DNA from: Desertivirga xinjiangensis
GTDB lineage: Bacteria; Bacteroidota; Bacteroidia; Sphingobacteriales; Sphingobacteriaceae
Length of the DNA: 64,000 bases
Assembly (NCBI RefSeq): GCF_024436435.1
Contig: NZ_JAFMZP010000002.1
Coordinates: 62,001 to 126,000, forward strand
Direction: 5' to 3'
Part shown: positions 1 through 8,958 of the stretch, piece by piece
Layout: every line of letters starts with the position of its first letter
Numbering within the stretch: the stretch's first letter is position 1
Notes under the pieces: model-generated
Databases searched by the model: none
Seen by the model: the letters and a program-made list of their open reading frames with translations, nothing else
Told to the model about the DNA's origin: nothing
Program-made: the position numbers and the translations under genes

Positions 1-700
1 GATGAAGCGTCTGGGCTTGTGCATGTCTAAAGTTAAGGCAATTGTAGTTTCTCATGAACACTCAGACCATATAAGGGGAATCGCCACTCTGGCTAAAAAG
101 CACAGACTTCCGGTTTATATTACTGAGCGCACTTACCTTAACGGAGGCCTAAGTATTGATAAAGAGCTGTTACGGTCATTTGAAGCCTATCAGAACATCC
201 GTGTAGGACAGCTCAAGATCTCTGCTTTTCCGAAGTTTCATGACGCTGCCGACCCGCATAGTTTTATAATTGCATTTAATGATATTAAAGTCGGGGTTTT
301 TACAGATATAGGTAGCCCTTGCGAACATCTTATTGATCATTTTCAGCAGTGTCATGCAGCCTTTTTGGAGGCTAATTATGATGAGGAAATGCTTGAAAAC
401 GGACGGTATCCCTGGTTTTTAAAAAGACGCATATCAGGTGGTCACGGGCATTTGTCCAATGCGCAGGCTTTAAAGCTCTTTAAAGATTACAAACCTCAGC
501 ATATGAGCCATCTGTTATTATCCCATTTATCAAAAGATAATAACTGTCCGCAATTGGTTTATGAATTATTTAGTAGATGTGCCGATCACACGAAAGTGAT
601 TGTGGCTTCCAGGTATGAAGAAACCGAAGTGTATCATATAGGGGAGCCAGGCAAAAGAAGAGAGAGGCAAATCGCCGGCGTTCAAACCGCACTATTTTAA
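1..700 (+). CDS. MBL-fold metallohydrolase, YycJ/WalJ-like (5' end missing)
   Basis: This is a beta-lactamase-fold metal-dependent hydrolase of the YycJ/WalJ type, a family linked to nuclease or cell-wall-associated roles. The zinc motif SHEHSDH is near visible residue 20, followed by FTDIG near 100, an FLEANYD segment near 120 and a late metal-ligand histidine in LLLSHLS near 174. Full family members have about 30 more residues before this point, with a first strand of the type SGSxGN, so the ATG at position 2 is internal and the gene begins outside the window. A terminator-like hairpin follows the stop. Fold assignment is firm; the substrate is unknown. Confidence 0.85.
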   Translation, partial: MKRLGLCMSKVKAIVVSHEHSDHIRGIATLAKKHRLPVYITERTYLNGGLSIDKELLRSFEAYQNIRVGQLKISAFPKFHDAADPHSFIIAFNDIKVGVFTDIGSPCEHLIDHFQQCHAAFLEANYDEEMLENGRYPWFLKRRISGGHGHLSNAQALKLFKDYKPQHMSHLLLSHLSKDNNCPQLVYELFSRCADHTKVIVASRYEETEVYHIGEPGKRRERQIAGVQTALF

Positions 701-714
701 TCGCAACAGATAAT

Positions 715-750
715 AAAAAAGCCCTGAAGTTTTATCTTCAGAGCTTTTCT
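715..750 (+). terminator. Intrinsic terminator after the MBL hydrolase
   Basis: The stem GCCCTGAAG (721-729) pairs with CTTCAGAGC (736-744) apart from one mismatch, around a 6-base loop. An A-run lies before it and TTTTCT after it, so it could act in both directions. It starts about 15 bases after the hydrolase stop codon. Confidence 0.75.
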
Positions 751-845
751 AACCAATCATGGCATTTTTGATCTCAGATTGGTTTTCAGGTATTTTTGTG
801 GTTTTAGTGTTACTTAATCATCCAAATCTTTTTACAATTCAATTG

Positions 846-1037
846 TTAACAAACATTTACATTCCAGGTCATACCGTTCGATCCTTTTATCTGCTGAGCA
901 ATCAAAACTATTTTTTTGTCGTTAACCGACAGTTCCTTTTGATAAACAGATTGAGGACTACGAGTAGCATCTGGTAACTCTTTTAAAAATACGTTGATTT
1001 TTGAATCAAGATCGTGTTGGATAGTTTTTTTCGGCAT
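846..1037 (-). CDS. Small hypothetical protein, 63 aa
   Basis: A 63-residue reading frame with an ATG start lies alone on the minus strand between the hydrolase terminator and the outer-membrane protein gene. The product is polar and lysine-rich with no signal peptide, membrane segment or motif that I recognise. Amino-acid composition looks like a soluble protein rather than a random frame, and the competing plus-strand frame (759-977) is phenylalanine/leucine-rich and less protein-like. No Shine-Dalgarno or promoter box stands out. It is kept as a possible gene at low confidence. Confidence 0.38.
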   Translation of the reverse strand: MPKKTIQHDLDSKINVFLKELPDATRSPQSVYQKELSVNDKKIVLIAQQIKGSNGMTWNVNVC

Positions 1038-1173
1038 TGTTTATTGATTGAGTGACAAGACAACGCACCATTTACAACTTTGTTTTAGTTTTTTTTTTAA
1101 AATATATATCAGAGGAAATATGTTAACATTTCAGCGGCAGATTTTTAATCTTCAAACATTTGACCGAAATAAT

Positions 1174-1181
1174 TATCTTTG
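1174..1181 (+). promoter_or_regulatory. -7 promoter box for the outer-membrane barrel gene
   Basis: TATCTTTG matches the Bacteroidota -7 consensus TAnnTTTG exactly. It would place transcription start near 1188, about 37 bases before the ATG at 1225. The -33 region is only T-rich and does not contain a clean TTTG at the usual spacing. Confidence 0.5.
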
Positions 1182-1224
1182 CCGCAACACACTCATACAC
1201 ACACTTATAAATCGCTCTACATTC

Positions 1225-3858
1225 ATGAGGAATTTCCAAATTCTTCCAGCACTACTCATACTGTTTTTGGCAAAGAATTCTTTCGCCCAAAGCACACCAT
1301 ATACGGTTCGAGGATTAGTACAAGACACCTCAGGGGCTTCTTTGCCTGGCGCGATTGTTAAACTGGTATCTGGCGTAGACAGCTTATCCAGCTCTGTAAG
1401 ACCCGATGGAACCTATATTTTTAATAATGTAAAATATGCGGCTTTTAATTTAAAGGTTGCATTTCTCGGTTTTAAAAATCACGTCAGTAAGCATAAACAT
1501 AACAACGAAAAAGTACTTCAGCTGCCGGTGGTCAAGCTCAGTGAAAGCTCTAATGCTTTAAAGGAGGTAGTAGTCTCGGGTATTACGCCGGTAAGGGTAA
1601 TGGAAGATACAATTCAGTTTAGCGCGGCAGCTTATAAAGTTAGGGAAGGTGATGCTGTAGAGGAAGTGATCAAAAAACTCCCTGGCGTAACGGTCGATAA
1701 AGATGGCAATGTAACCACCCAGGGTAAGCCCATCACTAAGATTAGAGTGAATGGTAAAGACTTCTTTGGCTCCGATGTGGCTACTGCAATCCAAAATTTA
1801 CCAGCTGATGTTGTTCAGAACCTTCAGATAATTGATGACTATGGCGATCAGGCAAAGCTTACCGGGATAAAAACAGGCGAGCCTGAAAAAGTATTGAACA
1901 TAAATATTCAACCAGATAAGAAAAAAGGGTACTTCATCCGCGGAACAGGCGGAATGGGAAATGAAGACCGGTATATTTCCAGTATACGGGGGAATACTTT
2001 TAAAGGTGACCGCCAGCTTTCATTCGACGCATCTCTTAATAATACCAATATGCGTGGTGGCGGTGGCGATGGTATCACTAACAATAGGGACGCAAGCTTC
2101 AACTATCGCAATCAGTGGAGCGAAAAGATCTCTGCAGATGGTGGTTATCAGTTTCGAAACCGTGATAATAAAACCATAAGCAGCCGTTATGGACAAACTT
2201 TTTATACCGACTCCCTTACACGCTTTGTAAACGATGACACTAACAATAGCAGCAGGAGCGACAACCACAATTTTTGGGGTAACCTCGAATTGAACCTAGA
2301 TACTTTGAATTTTCTTAAGATATCACCAAATCTATCTTATAGTAATTCAGAAAACGGCTCTATAGGTTTAAACAATACGCTTATTAATAAAGCAATTTCT
2401 ATTCGTAACAGCGAATCTTTTAATAATTCGCTTTCGGGCAATGCAGGTACAAATGTCTTCTATAATCATAAATTCTTAAGAAAGGGCCGTAACTTCAGTA
2501 TCTGGAGCAGTATAAATTATTCTAAAGGTGAGAGCGACAGGGATTCAAGAAATAACTATAATGATACGGATACGCTTGGTTTTACCAGCAGCAGGAAACA
2601 GTACCAGCTTTCAGAAAGCTTCAATGATAACTTCCGTACCATAGCAAACTTCTCATACATTGAGCCTCTGGGAAAGGCTGCTTATCTGGAATTAAATTAT
2701 AACTGGAACCGTACGGAAACAAAATCCAGCCGCGAGTTAAATGAGCTTGACACGATAACAAATAATTACCAGTTTAATCAGAACCAGAGTAACAATTACC
2801 AATATCAATTCGTTACCAACCGGCTTGGACTGAATTATCGCAAATTACATGAGAAATACAATTATTCTTTTGGATTAAGCGCTCAACCAGCAAAACTCAA
2901 GGGGCAGGATATAAGCCGTAACCTCAACACTGAAAAAGAAACCTTTAACTGGATTCCAAACGCCCGGCTTGTCTATCGTTTCAGCAAGCAAAAAAGCCTG
3001 ACCGCAAACTATAACGGACGAAGTAGTCAGCCCGGCTTTACTCAGTTACAGCCTATTACTGATAGTACCAATCTTCAGAACATCGTTATAGGTAACCCTG
3101 ACCTGAAACCTGAATTTACTCATGGTCTAAATGTAGAATACAATCAATCAGACTGGAGTTCCGGTTATATCCTGCTCGGAAGTTTATCTTTTAGTCAAAC
3201 TGCAAATAAAATAGTAACCAGCAGAACTCTCGATCCGGTAAGGGCTCGTCAGGTAACTAATTACCTGAACACCGATGGTTTTTACAATCTGCGTGGGAAC
3301 TATTCCTTTTCAAAGCCCTTTGACGAACGAAAATTCACATTAACTTACCAGGGTGGCGCCAATTACAGCAACAATATTGCCTTTTCAAACGGCGAGCGCA
3401 ACACCGGAAAGAACATAACCTTAGATCAGGGATTACTGTTCAGAGTAGATATCAAAGATATTGTAGACACAGAGATCAGCACCAGGTACTCCATAAACAA
3501 AACACAGTATACTCTTTCGTCGTTTAGCGATCGTCAGACCGACCGCCTGGTAATGGGACTGAACGGACGAAATTATTTCTTTAAAGACCTGACCGTAGGT
3601 TACGACTTCTCCAAAACCATAAACAAAGGCTTTAACAGTGCTGATATGGCCAACCCAACCATTCTCAACGTATTTATGGAATACCGTTTCCTAAAAGGGA
3701 ACCGGGGATCATTAAGACTGCATGGATTTGACCTCTTCAATGAAAATACAGGGATATCCAGAGATGTTTTCGATAATGAAATTGTCGACAGCCAGGTAAA
3801 CCGCCTGGGGCGTTATTTTATGTGTTCCTTTAATTTACGTCTGAGGAAGTTCGGCTAA
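1225..3858 (+). CDS. Outer-membrane beta-barrel protein with carboxypeptidase-regulatory and plug domains
   Basis: An 877-residue outer-membrane protein of the TonB-receptor-like barrel family common in Bacteroidota. Residues 1-21 form a signal peptide ending in NSFA before Gln. Residues about 25-110 are a CarboxypepD-regulatory-like beta sandwich starting at YTVRGLVQD. About 115-225 resemble a plug domain, including the VEEVIKKLPGVTVD segment, and the rest is aromatic-rich beta-barrel strand. The reading frame extends upstream to a TTG at 1048, but ATG 1225 gives a proper signal peptide and sits below a -7 box. No SusD partner or TonB gene is adjacent, so it looks like a stand-alone OMP_b-brl_3-type protein. 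Ligand unknown. Confidence 0.85.
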   Translation: MRNFQILPALLILFLAKNSFAQSTPYTVRGLVQDTSGASLPGAIVKLVSGVDSLSSSVRPDGTYIFNNVKYAAFNLKVAFLGFKNHVSKHKHNNEKVLQLPVVKLSESSNALKEVVVSGITPVRVMEDTIQFSAAAYKVREGDAVEEVIKKLPGVTVDKDGNVTTQGKPITKIRVNGKDFFGSDVATAIQNLPADVVQNLQIIDDYGDQAKLTGIKTGEPEKVLNINIQPDKKKGYFIRGTGGMGNEDRYISSIRGNTFKGDRQLSFDASLNNTNMRGGGGDGITNNRDASFNYRNQWSEKISADGGYQFRNRDNKTISSRYGQTFYTDSLTRFVNDDTNNSSRSDNHNFWGNLELNLDTLNFLKISPNLSYSNSENGSIGLNNTLINKAISIRNSESFNNSLSGNAGTNVFYNHKFLRKGRNFSIWSSINYSKGESDRDSRNNYNDTDTLGFTSSRKQYQLSESFNDNFRTIANFSYIEPLGKAAYLELNYNWNRTETKSSRELNELDTITNNYQFNQNQSNNYQYQFVTNRLGLNYRKLHEKYNYSFGLSAQPAKLKGQDISRNLNTEKETFNWIPNARLVYRFSKQKSLTANYNGRSSQPGFTQLQPITDSTNLQNIVIGNPDLKPEFTHGLNVEYNQSDWSSGYILLGSLSFSQTANKIVTSRTLDPVRARQVTNYLNTDGFYNLRGNYSFSKPFDERKFTLTYQGGANYSNNIAFSNGERNTGKNITLDQGLLFRVDIKDIVDTEISTRYSINKTQYTLSSFSDRQTDRLVMGLNGRNYFFKDLTVGYDFSKTINKGFNSADMANPTILNVFMEYRFLKGNRGSLRLHGFDLFNENTGISRDVFDNEIVDSQVNRLGRYFMCSFNLRLRKFG

Positions 3859-3884
3859 GTACAGATATGGTGCTAAACGGCTTC

Positions 3885-4104
3885 TCGTCATGCGATCCTG
3901 AATCAAGTTCGGGCGGTCGTCCTGCCGAATTCATTTCGGCACCTCTTGAACTATGTTTAGCTCAAGGGGTCCTGAAACAAGTTCAGGATGACGAAGAAAC
4001 GAATGTTTGAGCGCGGATCGTCCTGCCGAATTCATTTCGGCACCTCTTGGACTATGTTTAGCTCAAGGGGTCTGAAACAAGTTCAGGATGACGAAGAAAC
4101 GAAT
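3885..4104. repeat. Palindromic intergenic repeat (CGTCAT family), partial copy plus 101-bp tandem duplication
   Basis: Two near-identical units start at 3918 and 4019 (period 101); over about 86 shared bases they differ by one substitution and one deletion. Each has a hairpin GCCGAA/TTCGGC, a second hairpin TCCTGAA/TTCAGGA and outer CGTC...GACG ends. A degenerate piece of the same family precedes them (3885-3915). Related elements are at 35795-35891 and 59731-59816. The array fills the gap between the convergent barrel-protein and kdsB genes and may also serve as a transcription end. Confidence 0.85.
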
Positions 4105-4128
4105 GGCGATTCTTCGCCTTCAACATCT

Positions 4129-4914
4129 TTATTGCTTTTGAAGTAAAACTTTGGCAAGATCCTCCGGTGTATCAATCGCTACCGTTTCAATATCTGTAAC
4201 TGCAGCCTTAATTTTATACCCATTTTCTATCCAGCGGAGCTGCTCGAGCGCTTCTGTGCTTTCGAGTATTGATACCGGCAGCTGAGTAATAGCCAGTAAG
4301 GTATCTATACGGTAACCATAAATACCAATGTGTTTGTAAAAAATATGGTTTTTAAGCCAATCCTGAGGCTCTCTGCCCCGAACATACGGAATAGTGGCCC
4401 GGCTGAAAAATATAGCTTCTGAGAACTTGTTCAAAACTACCTTTGGCGAATTCGGGTTATTTAACTCTTCTTCGGTAAGGATGGGTTTTACCAAGGTGGC
4501 CAGGTTCGTTTCTACTGAAGCAAAACAGGCAGAAACGATATCTATCTGCCTCGGATCGATGAATGGTTCATCTCCCTGAATATTTATGATCACATCAAAG
4601 CCGGGTAGCTTTTTTGATACCTCTGCACAACGATCTGTGCCGCTTTGATGCGTATCGGCAGTAAGAACTGCTCTTCCACCAAAGGCATGCACGTGCAGGA
4701 GAATACGTTCGTCGTCTGTAGCAACAACTACTTCATCAAGCTTTTCGGCTTTCATAGCCTGTTCATACACCCTTTGGATCATGCTTTTGCCATCGATATC
4801 CACGAGCGGCTTTCCGGGGAAACGAGTTGATGCATAGCGTGCTGGTATTACGCCTAAAATCCGACTTGGAATGTTCTCTCTTGAGAGCTCTGGAGTATTG
4901 CTGGCAGTGTTCAT
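4129..4914 (-). CDS. kdsB: 3-deoxy-manno-octulosonate cytidylyltransferase
   Basis: KdsB activates Kdo with CTP to give CMP-Kdo for lipopolysaccharide inner-core synthesis in the cytoplasm. The protein has the family signature IPARYASTRFPGKPL near residues 23-37, ATDDERI, the HQSGTDRCAE segment, the INIQGDEPFI metal/nucleotide motif and KHIGIYGYR. Length is 261 aa against about 245-250 usual; the extra residues are at the N terminus before ILGVIPARY, and no closer ATG exists. It lies 16 bases downstream of the deoxynucleoside kinase on the same strand, probably in one transcript. Confidence 0.95.
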   Translation of the reverse strand: MNTASNTPELSRENIPSRILGVIPARYASTRFPGKPLVDIDGKSMIQRVYEQAMKAEKLDEVVVATDDERILLHVHAFGGRAVLTADTHQSGTDRCAEVSKKLPGFDVIINIQGDEPFIDPRQIDIVSACFASVETNLATLVKPILTEEELNNPNSPKVVLNKFSEAIFFSRATIPYVRGREPQDWLKNHIFYKHIGIYGYRIDTLLAITQLPVSILESTEALEQLRWIENGYKIKAAVTDIETVAIDTPEDLAKVLLQKQ

Positions 4915-4930
4915 CCTTTTTACTTTATTT

Positions 4931-5545
4931 TTAAAACAGACCGTTTATTTCCCGCTCAATGCTCTGGATTATAAAACCCAGGTCTTCCGGATTGTTTGCA
5001 AAATCAAGCTTATCCTTGTCCAGGATCAAAAGTTTTCCCTCCTTATATCCACCGATCCATTTTTGGTATTTATCGTTCAGCTTTGACAAATAATCCAGTC
5101 TTATCCCGGCTTCATATTCACGTCCTCTCCGCTGGATATTATTAACGAGGGTAGGTACTGAAGCTTTCAAATAGATCAATAAATCCGGAGCTTTGATAAA
5201 TGAAGTCATGTTATCAAATATCGCCCGGTAGTTTTCATAATCCCTGGAGGTCATCAGTCCCATGTCATGAAGATTCTCAGCGAAAATGTAAGCATCCTCA
5301 TATATCGTCCTGTCCTGCACAATGTTTTTATTATTGCTCGTTATTTCCCTGATCTGGTTGAAACGACTGTTAAGAAAGTAGATCTGCAGATTGAAGCTCC
5401 AGCGCTTCATGTCATTATAAAAATCTTCCAGGTACGGGTTATGCTCAACCGCCTCGAAATGTGGTTCAAACGCTAAATGCTTGGCTAACAATTCAGTCAG
5501 GGTAGTTTTACCTGCTCCAATATTTCCTACAATGGCAATGTGCAT
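4931..5545 (-). CDS. Deoxynucleoside kinase (dAK/dGK family)
   Basis: This 204-aa protein is a deoxynucleoside salvage kinase that phosphorylates deoxyadenosine/deoxyguanosine-type nucleosides. It shows the P-loop GNIGAGKTT at residues 7-15, an acidic substrate-pocket segment (EAVEHNPYL), the DRTIYEDAYIF motif in place of the classic DRS, and an arginine-rich lid (RRGREYE). It begins with a clear ATG and is followed after 16 bases by kdsB. Exact nucleoside preference cannot be read from sequence. The first 14 bases of the gene are duplicated upstream at 5594-5607. Confidence 0.9.
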   Translation of the reverse strand: MHIAIVGNIGAGKTTLTELLAKHLAFEPHFEAVEHNPYLEDFYNDMKRWSFNLQIYFLNSRFNQIREITSNNKNIVQDRTIYEDAYIFAENLHDMGLMTSRDYENYRAIFDNMTSFIKAPDLLIYLKASVPTLVNNIQRRGREYEAGIRLDYLSKLNDKYQKWIGGYKEGKLLILDKDKLDFANNPEDLGFIIQSIEREINGLF

Positions 5546-5629
5546 GATATGATCTTTATGTAAGGGATTAAAAATTCTTAAATCTAGTTAATATGGCAAT
5601 GTGCATACTTTCTATATTATGAAAAAGAC

Positions 5630-6625
5630 CTAAAAATGTTTAAATCCGATTATTTCACGCACTTCTTTTATTGTTTTTGATGCGCTTTCTCTCGCTTTCT
5701 CAGCACCCAGCTGGGAAACCTTGCGAAGGTAGGAAGTATCTGCAGCAATCTCATTGATACGCTCGCGCATCGGTGCTGTGGCAATCACCATATCTTCAGC
5801 CAATTGCTTTTTAAAGTCGCCATACCGGATCTGGCATTTATTGTACAGACTATCAAAGTGCATAAATGTGTCTTCCGTGGAAACGATCTTCATCAGGTCA
5901 AAAAGGTTCTGAATAGCTTCGGGTTTTTCCTGGTCTTCTTCGGTAGGTCCGCTGTCGCTTACTGCACGCATCACTTTTTTACGTATTACCTCTTCGCTGT
6001 CCGAAAGGTACACCGCATTGCCTTCACCCTCAGATTTTCCCATCTTCCCTTTTCCATCTAAACCTGGCACTTTAACTAGTTTGTCGCTAAAGCTGAAGGC
6101 ATAAGGCTCCGGAAAATATTCGGTTTTATATAACCTGTTGAAACGGTTGCCAAAAGTTCTCGCCATTTCCAGGTGTTGTTCCTGGTCTTTTCCCACCGGC
6201 ACTTTTGTGGCTTTGTGTATAATAATATCAGCAGCCATTAAGACAGGGTAGGTCAGCAGGCCGGCGTTAACGTTATCCGGATGTGCTCTGACCTTATCTT
6301 TGAAGGAAGCGCTTCTTTCCAGTTCGCCCAGATAAGCGTTCATATTAAGGTAAAGGTAAAGCTCTGCTATCTGCGGAACATCCGACTGTACGTAAATAGT
6401 AGCTCTTTCCGGGTCAATACCGGCTGCCAGATATTCAATTAATACCTGTTTTACATTTCCGTGGAGATTTTCCGGGGTAGGATGGGTTGTTAATGAGTGA
6501 TAATCAGCAATGAAAAAAAAGCAATTATATTCATGCTGCATTTTTACAAAATTCTGAACAGCTCCATAGTAATTTCCCAAATGGAGCTTACCGGTGCTTC
6601 GTATACCGCTTACAACTGTTTCCAT
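5630..6625 (-). CDS. trpS: Tryptophanyl-tRNA synthetase
   Basis: TrpS is a class I aminoacyl-tRNA synthetase that charges tRNA-Trp. The 331-residue protein carries a HIGH-like motif (GKLHLGNYYG) near residue 15 and a KMSKS-like loop (GKMGKSEG) near 200, with the usual N-terminal VVSGIRSTG. A longer frame reaches 6730, but the ATG at 6625 gives the standard family start and avoids overlap with the divergent acyltransferase. Only 40 bases separate the two divergent starts. Confidence 0.95.
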   Translation of the reverse strand: METVVSGIRSTGKLHLGNYYGAVQNFVKMQHEYNCFFFIADYHSLTTHPTPENLHGNVKQVLIEYLAAGIDPERATIYVQSDVPQIAELYLYLNMNAYLGELERSASFKDKVRAHPDNVNAGLLTYPVLMAADIIIHKATKVPVGKDQEQHLEMARTFGNRFNRLYKTEYFPEPYAFSFSDKLVKVPGLDGKGKMGKSEGEGNAVYLSDSEEVIRKKVMRAVSDSGPTEEDQEKPEAIQNLFDLMKIVSTEDTFMHFDSLYNKCQIRYGDFKKQLAEDMVIATAPMRERINEIAADTSYLRKVSQLGAEKARESASKTIKEVREIIGFKHF

Positions 6626-6651
6626 AAAGTGACGAAAGTAAGGAATTTTTA

Positions 6652-6659
6652 TATTTTTG
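6652..6659 (+). promoter_or_regulatory. Possible -7 box directly before the acyltransferase start
   Basis: TATTTTTG fits TAnnTTTG and ends six bases before the ATG at 6666. If used, transcription would start at or next to the start codon, giving a leaderless mRNA. The T-rich context makes a chance match possible. Confidence 0.3.
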
Positions 6660-6665
6660 GATTGA

Positions 6666-7403
6666 ATGAAAAGATTTTTAAAGAGAATACACCTCCTGCT
6701 GTATACAGCTTGCGTGGTGCTGTCCTTCACAATTTTTTATCCCTTTTTATACTACTTTACGCGAAAGCCAGCCAGATACAGTACCTTGAACTCCTTCAGG
6801 TATATGTTTGCCATATTGCCATCATTGCTTACCGGTATCTTTTACCGGTTTAAATTTAAGCAGTGTATTGACTGGTCCAAAACCTATGTGATCTGCGCCA
6901 ATCACTCCTCAAACCTTGACCCTACGGTGTTGTCGCTGCTGATCAAAACCAAATTTGCCTTCCTTGGGAAACAGGATCTGCTCGAAAACCCGGTTACAGC
7001 CTTGTTCTTTAAAACGATCGATATACCTGTAAATCGCGACAGCAAGATTGCGTCATTTAAAGCGTTTAAGAGGGCAGCCGAATACCTCGAACAAGGTATA
7101 AGTTTGGCTATATTTCCCGAAGGAAAGATAGGAGAGGACTATCCGCCGGTAATGCATGAATTTAAGAACGGGCCCTTTCGTCTGGCGATAGAAAAAAAAG
7201 TGGCTATAATACCGGTAACAATAGGCGATTCCTGGAAGAAAATGTGGGATGATGGAACAAAATATGGAAGTAGTCCGGGAATTTGCCATATTTGCGTTCA
7301 CGCTCCTGTGGAAACCAGCGGAATGGATATTGCCGACGCTGATCTCCTTCGGGACAATATTTATAACATAATACACGCCGATTTAGCGCAATATGAATCT
7401 TGA
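6666..7403 (+). CDS. 1-acyl-sn-glycerol-3-phosphate acyltransferase family (PlsC-like)
   Basis: A membrane-associated acyltransferase that moves an acyl chain to lysophosphatidic acid or a related lipid acceptor. It has one or two N-terminal membrane segments (about residues 8-30 and 45-60), the catalytic HX4D box in NHSSNLDP, a downstream PVNRDS segment and the substrate motif FPEGKIGE. Length, 245 aa, is normal. It is divergent from trpS and overlaps gatC by 11 bases, which suggests translational coupling. Family assignment is strong; the acyl acceptor is inferred. Confidence 0.9.
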   Translation: MKRFLKRIHLLLYTACVVLSFTIFYPFLYYFTRKPARYSTLNSFRYMFAILPSLLTGIFYRFKFKQCIDWSKTYVICANHSSNLDPTVLSLLIKTKFAFLGKQDLLENPVTALFFKTIDIPVNRDSKIASFKAFKRAAEYLEQGISLAIFPEGKIGEDYPPVMHEFKNGPFRLAIEKKVAIIPVTIGDSWKKMWDDGTKYGSSPGICHICVHAPVETSGMDIADADLLRDNIYNIIHADLAQYES

Positions 7404-7686
7404 TAACGAAACCATTGTAAGAATTGCTCATTTAGCACGGCTAGAAGTAAACGAATCCGAAAAAGAATCTTTGCTAAAGGATATGAACAACATCCTTCAT
7501 TTTATGGAGAAGTTGAATGAACTTGATACAACTGATGTAGAGCCGCTGATATACCTTACCGATGAGATCAATGTGTTGCGTGAAGATGTGGTGAAACAAG
7601 AGATCACTGCCGAAGCTGCCCTGTTAAATGCGCCACTTCATGACGGTACTTATTTTAAAGTGTCGAAAGTGATTGATAAGGGCTAA
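7393..7686 (+). CDS. gatC: Asp-tRNA(Asn)/Glu-tRNA(Gln) amidotransferase subunit C
   Basis: GatC is the small linker subunit of the GatCAB amidotransferase that makes Gln-tRNA or Asn-tRNA by transamidation. The 97-residue product has the typical helical N-terminal half (IAHLARLEVNESE), the DMNNILHFMEKLNELD segment and the late LREDVV motif. It overlaps the end of the acyltransferase gene by 11 bases. gatA and gatB are not in this window, so the complex is encoded at scattered sites, as is common in this phylum. Confidence 0.93.
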   Translation: MNLDNETIVRIAHLARLEVNESEKESLLKDMNNILHFMEKLNELDTTDVEPLIYLTDEINVLREDVVKQEITAEAALLNAPLHDGTYFKVSKVIDKG

Positions 7687-7715
7687 GGCGCGTTAATCTT
7701 TATAAACCCATAGTA

Positions 7716-8747
7716 ATGACTTCTAATCCAGATACTACCTCCATTTTGCCGCCAGTGATTTTCGGTACGAGCGGTTTGGGTAACTTGTTTGTGGCCCTTG
7801 ATGACGCGATAAAATTGGAAATTGTAAAAGAATGTTTTGCCCATTCAAACGGCCCTGTGGTTTTTGACTCAGCGGGGAAGTATGGAGCGGGACTGGCACT
7901 CGAATCGCTGGCAAAATGTCTGAAACAACTAAATGTTCCTCATTCGGATGTGATCATAAGCAATAAATTAGGCTGGTATCGCACTGAATTGACCACCCCC
8001 GAACCTACTTTTGAGATAGGAGTATGGAAAGATATTCAGCATGATGCGGTGCAAAAGATCAGCTATCAGGGCATCCTCGATTGTTTTTACCAGGGAAATG
8101 AGCTGTTAGGACAGTACGCCCCGCAAATGGTTTCAGTGCACGATCCTGATGAGTACCTCGCTACTGCGAAGTCTGAAGAACATCGTAAAGAATTATACAA
8201 CGATATACTGGAGGCATATAAAGCTCTTGCTTTGCTGAAGGAACAAGGCAAAGTGGAGTCGGTAGGAGTAGGAGCGAAAAATTGGAAAGCCATTGAAGAA
8301 ATAGCCGCAGATGTGAAACTCGACTGGGTAATGATTGCCAACAGCATGACTATTCATGACCATCCGGCAGATCTGCTTGCTTTCATGGAACAGCTAAAAG
8401 CAGAAGGTATACAGATCATCAATTCAGCTGTTTTCAATGCCGGCTTCCTGATCGGAGGAGATTTCTATAATTATAAACTTATCGATCCGCTGCTTCCTGA
8501 GAATCAGCATTTGTTCAAGTGGAGAGAGGAGTTCTTTAATACCTGCCATGATTTTGGCGTTAAACCTGCGGAAGCTTGTGTTTACTTCGGTTTGCATGCT
8601 CCAGGAGTAAGCAGTATTGCGTTAAGCACTACAAACCCGAAACGAGTGAAGGAGAATATAGAAATGGCGTATAAGGAAATTCCGGCTGCCTTCTGGGCAG
8701 CTTTGAAAGAAAAAGGACTTATTGAGAAGGAATATTCTTACCTGTAG
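7716..8747 (+). CDS. Aldo/keto reductase family oxidoreductase
   Basis: A 343-aa NAD(P)-dependent oxidoreductase of the AKR superfamily, closest in appearance to the D-threo-aldose/L-fucose 1-dehydrogenase or L-galactose dehydrogenase group. The catalytic tetrad can be placed as Asp and Tyr in FDSAGKYGAG, Lys in ISNKLGW and His in SVHDPDEY. An N-terminal FGTSGLGN strand opens the barrel and the cofactor-binding segment SSIALSTTNPKRVKEN is near the C terminus. It starts 29 bases after gatC. The natural sugar substrate is not evident from neighbours. Confidence 0.88.
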   Translation: MTSNPDTTSILPPVIFGTSGLGNLFVALDDAIKLEIVKECFAHSNGPVVFDSAGKYGAGLALESLAKCLKQLNVPHSDVIISNKLGWYRTELTTPEPTFEIGVWKDIQHDAVQKISYQGILDCFYQGNELLGQYAPQMVSVHDPDEYLATAKSEEHRKELYNDILEAYKALALLKEQGKVESVGVGAKNWKAIEEIAADVKLDWVMIANSMTIHDHPADLLAFMEQLKAEGIQIINSAVFNAGFLIGGDFYNYKLIDPLLPENQHLFKWREEFFNTCHDFGVKPAEACVYFGLHAPGVSSIALSTTNPKRVKENIEMAYKEIPAAFWAALKEKGLIEKEYSYL

Positions 8748-8958
8748 GAGCTGAAAGAGCACATTGCTGAACTCTAAGCACTGCTTGTAATTCCTTAAGG
8801 AAGAACTTATATAGGGACTGTAAATTTTACGCAGCTTGAGGGCAGCTCAACCCCACTTTAACCGCACCTTGACCGCTAGAAATGCGATTGGAGTGTGTTA
8901 AGCATGCGGCTCAGGTAAGCTTTATTTGAACTTTAATTGATTCCGCTTCCCCGGCGTT

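Noticed and set aside
759-977. 72-codon plus-strand frame after the MBL hydrolase
   Set aside because: It begins after the terminator, is Phe/Leu/Tyr-rich without membrane-protein layout, and overlaps a more credible minus-strand small frame.
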